Position numbers and translations under genes: made by a program
Source: an uncultured Ruminococcus sp.
GTDB taxonomy: Bacteria; Bacillota_A; Clostridia; RUG12999
Assembly (NCBI GenBank): GCA_902783995.1
Contig: CACZTG010000042.1
Span: 1 to 11,502, forward strand
Length of the DNA: 11,502 nucleotides
Direction: 5' to 3'
Part shown: positions 7,883 through 11,502 of the stretch, piece after piece
Position numbering within the stretch: the first letter of the stretch is position 1
Layout: each line of letters opens with the position of its first letter
Notes under the pieces: model-generated
What the model was told of the DNA's origin: nothing
The model's input: the letters and a program-made list of their open reading frames with translations, nothing else
The model's database searches: none

Positions 7883-10800
7883 TTAACCTTGCAGTTCATT
7901 AAATACACTGTATATTATTTTTGCCGCCTGAGCTCTTGTTGCAAGTCCTTCAGGCTCAAAAGTCGTTTCCGTTACCCCGTTTATCGCGCCCATTGCGTGA
8001 AGCGCGTTAACGGCACTCTTGGCATAATCCGCAATTTTTTCGTCATCATCAAACTTAAATCCGTCTGTTTTCATATTGACATTACGATATTGTAACGCGT
8101 TATATATCATTACTGCCATATCCTGTCTTGTAATGTTATAACCGGCACCGAACATTCCGTTTCCTATTCCCTTTACAATGCCAAGCTTCGCGGCAATATT
8201 TATATATTTAACAAACCAATCGCTGTCCGAAGCGTCAGAAAATACATTTTCGTTATATTCGTAGTCGGAAGCTCCGAGTGCTCCGACAAGTATTTTTGCA
8301 AATTCTTCTCTTGTTATATTTCTTGACGGCTCAAATCTGTCCCCGCCGACTCCGTTTATAATGTTCCTGTCGGCAAGAGCTAAAATTCCTACCATTGCCC
8401 ACTCGTAATTATCAATATCATTAAATGTTTTCGTCACGGGTGTAACCTTGATGCTGCCTGTGTCCGACGCAGGAACCTGAACAGATTTAAGTGAAGATTT
8501 TTTACCGCCGCCGGTACTCTGTGATGAAGACGGCGTTGATACTTCCGTACTTTTATCATATGCGCTTTTAAAGCTGCCTGCGTCTTTAAAGGTCTTTCCC
8601 ATAAGTTCCCGGCAAGCCTCGGCGGATATTGGCTTATTTATGCCTATCTCTGTGCCGCAGGTTTCAAGAATCTTCTTTAACTCGCCGTAACCGTTTCCGT
8701 ATTTCGCGGCAGTCAGTATGAGCGCTTCATTTATTGCCTTTTCAAGCTGTTCCGGCTCATCAATATCTTTGCCCGAAATAAGACTCGTAAAATATTTACC
8801 TTTTTCATCCGTCGTCAGGGTTTCAGCACAAAGGGACTTAACAGCATCGTCTATCAGCAGCTTATTTATATCATCAGCAATATTATTTATTTTTCTGCCG
8901 TTGAGATACTGAATGGCAACATATGTATTGAACATTTCCGCATTTCCTGTTTCATTTTCAACACTCAACGGATTTTCCTTGATATATTCAAAATAAGGCT
9001 CAGCTTCATCGCCAAGAACAGTATCTCCCAAAAGCTCGCTGTCAAAGTTAAGAGTTGAACGCTTATTATTTAAAATATTTTTAAACTCCGTAAAATCGTC
9101 GGACGCCGCAGCGGTATTAAGCTCACCGCATACAGTCACAAAATCGGAACGGGAGGTTAAATACACGCTTTCCGTATCCTGCTTTGTATCATCAATATAA
9201 ATTGCGGCAGGGTAATTCCCCGATTCAAGGTTTGATTCTGTATTATCTTTACTGTCAAATCTTACATCAAGCGAATACTTGCCTTCTTTCACCGGTGCCT
9301 GTGCCCTGTAGAATACAAGAGAATCGGCGTTTTCAAGTCCATCGCCCGTTTCAAATGTGTTGCCGGGCTTCAAAATCTGAACAGTCAAATATTTGCTGTC
9401 CTCATTTGCCGTGCCGCTTATATTCAGCACCGAATTGTTATATGAATATGTAATAACAGGCTTTGATGAATTGCTTGAAAGCGTCTCAGACTCGTCCGCA
9501 GATGAGCTTTCAAAAAGCGTTTCACTGCAATAAGGATATGAATTTTTAAAACCTTTCCAAAGACACAGCGAAACCTTATCCACCTTGCTCATATCAAGGA
9601 TACCTGCGCCCGGAACAGTAAAGGAAAACGATTTTATCCCCTTTTCTCCGACACCGATTTCCATAGGCTTTACGCTTGAAGTCGATAAAAGCATTCCGTC
9701 TCCGTAATATGCAATGAAAAGCAAACTTTCAAGCGCCGTATCCGAGTTGTTTGCATATGCAATTTTAACATTTACAATTGAATTGTTTGAAATGTCCGAC
9801 AACGAACTGACCGGTGTATTCTCAATCATTACAGAGCCTATTTTCATAAGTTCCGCCATATTATTAAGGTCAATAGAGGAATCATACTCATAGTACTCTA
9901 TCCTCACATCGTCCATATAAACAGAAGTACCGCCGACAGCGTTAAATACTATGCCTGCCACAGATGTAAGTGTTGCAAATTCAAGTGAAAAATTTGCAAT
10001 TTCCGATGACGAATTATGTTCTTTCATGGTAACCGACGCCATCTTATTTATAACATCAAGCACCATATCGGCATCATACCAATTTGAAGCATCAAGATCA
10101 ATCTGTCCGACGTCTGTTACAAGCGCAGGAGTTCCCCCGTTATCAATAAGTTTAAAGGCTTGACACAAATCAACATTATATTCGGGAACAACGCTTGCCT
10201 GAAAACCCGAATCCCCGATTACTGAAGGTTTAATCTTAAAACTCACTCTTATTTTGCCGCGCGACGACTGCGTTTTTGAATCTACCAATTTATTATAAAT
10301 CGGCATATATACAAGACCTGATTTTTCTGTTGTTCCTTCTGTGTCCGGGTCATCGCCCAACCTGACTACTTTGCTTGATAAATCAGCGTCTAACGTAACG
10401 CCGTAATCTCTGCCGCCCGGTGACAGCGCTCTCCAAGGCGTAAATCCTTCAAAATAGCTGTCTCCTGTGATGCTTTCCGTTGTATCGCCCAATGTCATAT
10501 CGGAGGTTGCCGGCTCAACTTTTGTGAGTTTTTCAAAATCATCCTCATATATCAATGTTTCTCTCGGCGCCGGTGCTATCGAAATGTCATCAATGTAAAC
10601 ACGATGAGCGTTTGTAATGCCAAGTGCCGAAAATTTTAAAAATCCGACTGTTTCGTTTGCATTGAAGTTTATCGGACTTCTGCGCGCAATCAGCGTACCA
10701 CCTTTGTAAACCTCCACCGAATAATACCGGTCATCAAGGTTTACTTTAGCCTTGACATCATACCAGTCCAATGATATGCCGGCGCCCGAAAGGGTATGCT

Positions 10801-11380
10801 GCAGAATTGAATTTTTATTGTTATAACTCGTCATATAATCACGGTAACCGAGATACATCTTGTTACTGTATGCCGCAACTATGCTGTGCTGTGCAATCCT
10901 TGCATTGGCAGCAGAACCGTCCATCGTGTTCATGCTGAAAAGAAACTGAACAGGAGCAGTCGATGTTGCATAAGGTCTGAATTTAAAATTTATTTCCCAG
11001 CTGCCTGTCGCATGCGTAGCATCTCCCTGTCCGGGAAACTTTCTTCCGAGCCCGACGGTGCTATTGCTCTTATCCTGATTGGGAGTACCAAGCATAAGGC
11101 ATTTCCGTTCCCCATAATTCACGACCTGAGCAAAGCTTGTAAGATTTTTATAAGGAGCAGCCGAGGTATCGGTATATATGCTGCTCTCGCCTACCATATA
11201 CCAACCGTCATCCATCAAGGCATTCATGGTGCCTGAAATATTGTCATCAAGCGTATAATTCTCAAAATCCTCAAAAAACGCCGAATCCTCCGCGAATACG
11301 TCAGACATGGGAACTATCGTGAAAAATGCCGTTGTAAGTGCAATAACGGATATCAACGCTACTATTTTCTTTATCTTCAT
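7883..11380 (-). CDS. Large secreted SLH-anchored protein with two LamG/concanavalin-like modules, putative surface glycan-binding protein
   Basis: This 1165-residue multidomain protein has a signal peptide (cut likely after VFA, residue 30). Two tandem jelly-roll modules of the LamG/concanavalin-like type follow, at about 34-270 and 277-498. Each opens with an acidic DFE strand (EDFENY at 37-42, EDDFEKL at 279-285) and closes with VYIDDISI (261-268) or VYMDDVRI (487-494). Residues about 510-625 resemble the Ig-like domain often found beside clostridial surface enzymes, ending in SLCLWKGFKNSYPYCSE. Residues about 638-742 form another beta-sandwich, and 745-945 are mostly helical. A Ser/Gly-rich linker (945-963) leads to three SLH repeats (about 985-1035, 1046-1096, 1106-1160) with NITREEFAKIL, NITRQDMAVMIYNAL and LATRAQAAKIIYSVF. 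No catalytic residues are recognised, so carbohydrate binding or scaffolding at the cell wall is the most likely role. A GGAGGT site lies 8 bases before the ATG. A catalytic lyase or hydrolase role within the LamG-like fold cannot be excluded. Confidence 0.88.
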   Translation of the reverse strand: MKIKKIVALISVIALTTAFFTIVPMSDVFAEDSAFFEDFENYTLDDNISGTMNALMDDGWYMVGESSIYTDTSAAPYKNLTSFAQVVNYGERKCLMLGTPNQDKSNSTVGLGRKFPGQGDATHATGSWEINFKFRPYATSTAPVQFLFSMNTMDGSAANARIAQHSIVAAYSNKMYLGYRDYMTSYNNKNSILQHTLSGAGISLDWYDVKAKVNLDDRYYSVEVYKGGTLIARRSPINFNANETVGFLKFSALGITNAHRVYIDDISIAPAPRETLIYEDDFEKLTKVEPATSDMTLGDTTESITGDSYFEGFTPWRALSPGGRDYGVTLDADLSSKVVRLGDDPDTEGTTEKSGLVYMPIYNKLVDSKTQSSRGKIRVSFKIKPSVIGDSGFQASVVPEYNVDLCQAFKLIDNGGTPALVTDVGQIDLDASNWYDADMVLDVINKMASVTMKEHNSSSEIANFSLEFATLTSVAGIVFNAVGGTSVYMDDVRIEYYEYDSSIDLNNMAELMKIGSVMIENTPVSSLSDISNNSIVNVKIAYANNSDTALESLLFIAYYGDGMLLSTSSVKPMEIGVGEKGIKSFSFTVPGAGILDMSKVDKVSLCLWKGFKNSYPYCSETLFESSSADESETLSSNSSKPVITYSYNNSVLNISGTANEDSKYLTVQILKPGNTFETGDGLENADSLVFYRAQAPVKEGKYSLDVRFDSKDNTESNLESGNYPAAIYIDDTKQDTESVYLTSRSDFVTVCGELNTAAASDDFTEFKNILNNKRSTLNFDSELLGDTVLGDEAEPYFEYIKENPLSVENETGNAEMFNTYVAIQYLNGRKINNIADDINKLLIDDAVKSLCAETLTTDEKGKYFTSLISGKDIDEPEQLEKAINEALILTAAKYGNGYGELKKILETCGTEIGINKPISAEACRELMGKTFKDAGSFKSAYDKSTEVSTPSSSQSTGGGKKSSLKSVQVPASDTGSIKVTPVTKTFNDIDNYEWAMVGILALADRNIINGVGGDRFEPSRNITREEFAKILVGALGASDYEYNENVFSDASDSDWFVKYINIAAKLGIVKGIGNGMFGAGYNITRQDMAVMIYNALQYRNVNMKTDGFKFDDDEKIADYAKSAVNALHAMGAINGVTETTFEPEGLATRAQAAKIIYSVFNELQG

Positions 11381-11396
11381 TTCGTAATACCTCCAT

Positions 11397-11502
11397 TTAT
11401 TTAGCGTTCAAAAGCTTCATGGTACCAAACAGTGTGACATCTTTATGCAAACCTATACCCGAACAATATTCAATCCAGCCGCGTCTGCCCTGACCATCGT
11501 TA
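11397..11502 (-). CDS. C-terminal end of an unidentified upstream gene, partial
   Basis: One minus-strand frame is open from the right edge to TAA at 11399-11397 and encodes 34 residues, including RRGWIEYCSGIGLHKD and ending in FGTMKLLNAK. The other two minus-strand frames contain internal stops, and the TAA lies 16 bases before the next start, matching the tight spacing seen throughout this operon. The piece is therefore probably the end of the preceding operon gene. I do not recognise the family. The aromatic, glycine-rich tail would be compatible with a carbohydrate-active enzyme, but that is only suggested by the neighbourhood. The GGAGG ribosome site of the next gene lies immediately after this stop. 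Confidence 0.62.
   Translation of the reverse strand, partial: NDGQGRRGWIEYCSGIGLHKDVTLFGTMKLLNAK

Noticed and set aside
7864..7908. Upstream ATG that would lengthen the 884-residue protein by 15 residues
   Set aside because: It lies inside the end of the preceding SLH gene, places a non-signal stretch before the signal peptide, and lacks the strong ribosome site seen before the ATG at 7863.
7730..8095. Plus-strand open frame of 121 codons spanning the junction of the two SLH genes
   Set aside because: It is antisense to two clear genes and its translation shows no domain or signal; it reflects the low stop frequency opposite these coding regions.
11401..11403. TAA at 11403-11401 as the stop of the upstream partial gene
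   Set aside because: That frame contains further in-frame stops only a few codons upstream, whereas the frame ending at 11397 is open to the window edge.

Overview
The window is gene-dense and runs in one direction. Every gene I can support lies on the minus strand. Gaps between genes are 2 to 69 bases, so there is no gene-free stretch over 300 bases. No tRNA, rRNA, CRISPR array, insertion sequence or phage gene is visible. AT-rich coding sequence, purine-rich Shine-Dalgarno sites (GGAGG or AGGAGG type), an extracellular solute-binding lipoprotein and S-layer homology (SLH) anchored proteins point to a Gram-positive-type anaerobe of the Clostridia. I think of fibre-degrading gut clostridia, for example Monoglobus-like pectin degraders, but the genus is a guess. 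Stop codons (TAA and TGA) fit the standard code.

In transcription order (high to low coordinates) the layout is as follows. (1) The last 34 codons of an unidentified gene enter at the right edge (11397-11502). (2) A 1165-residue secreted protein (7883-11380) carries two tandem LamG/concanavalin-like beta-sandwich modules, further beta-domains, a helical region and three C-terminal SLH repeats. (3) An 884-residue secreted protein (5209-7863) has SLH-like repeats at its N-terminus and a long, internally repetitive beta-rich remainder of unknown function. (4) A sugar-binding lipoprotein (3781-5175) and its two CUT1 permeases (2836-3750 and 1898-2821) form an ABC importer without an ATPase gene in view. 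(5) A short gap with a strong hairpin (1857-1882) precedes a cytoplasmic GH39-family glycosidase (491-1828). (6) A GH106-like glycosidase follows, starting 2 bases after the GH39 stop and running off the left edge (1-488).

The simplest reading is one polycistronic Gram-positive polysaccharide-utilisation operon. The SLH proteins would sit on the cell wall and hold or organise glycan. The lipoprotein and permeases would import oligosaccharides, using a shared ATPase encoded elsewhere. The two signal-peptide-less glycosidases would finish hydrolysis in the cytoplasm. GH39 plus a GH106-like enzyme suggests a plant cell-wall glycan carrying xylose, arabinose or rhamnose (xylan or pectin type), but the substrate cannot be fixed from sequence alone. 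The most unusual part is the pair of large SLH proteins, anchored through opposite ends and placed directly upstream of the transporter. They may do the surface-capture job that SusD-like proteins do in Bacteroidetes. No promoter or transcriptional regulator is visible, so both probably lie outside the window.
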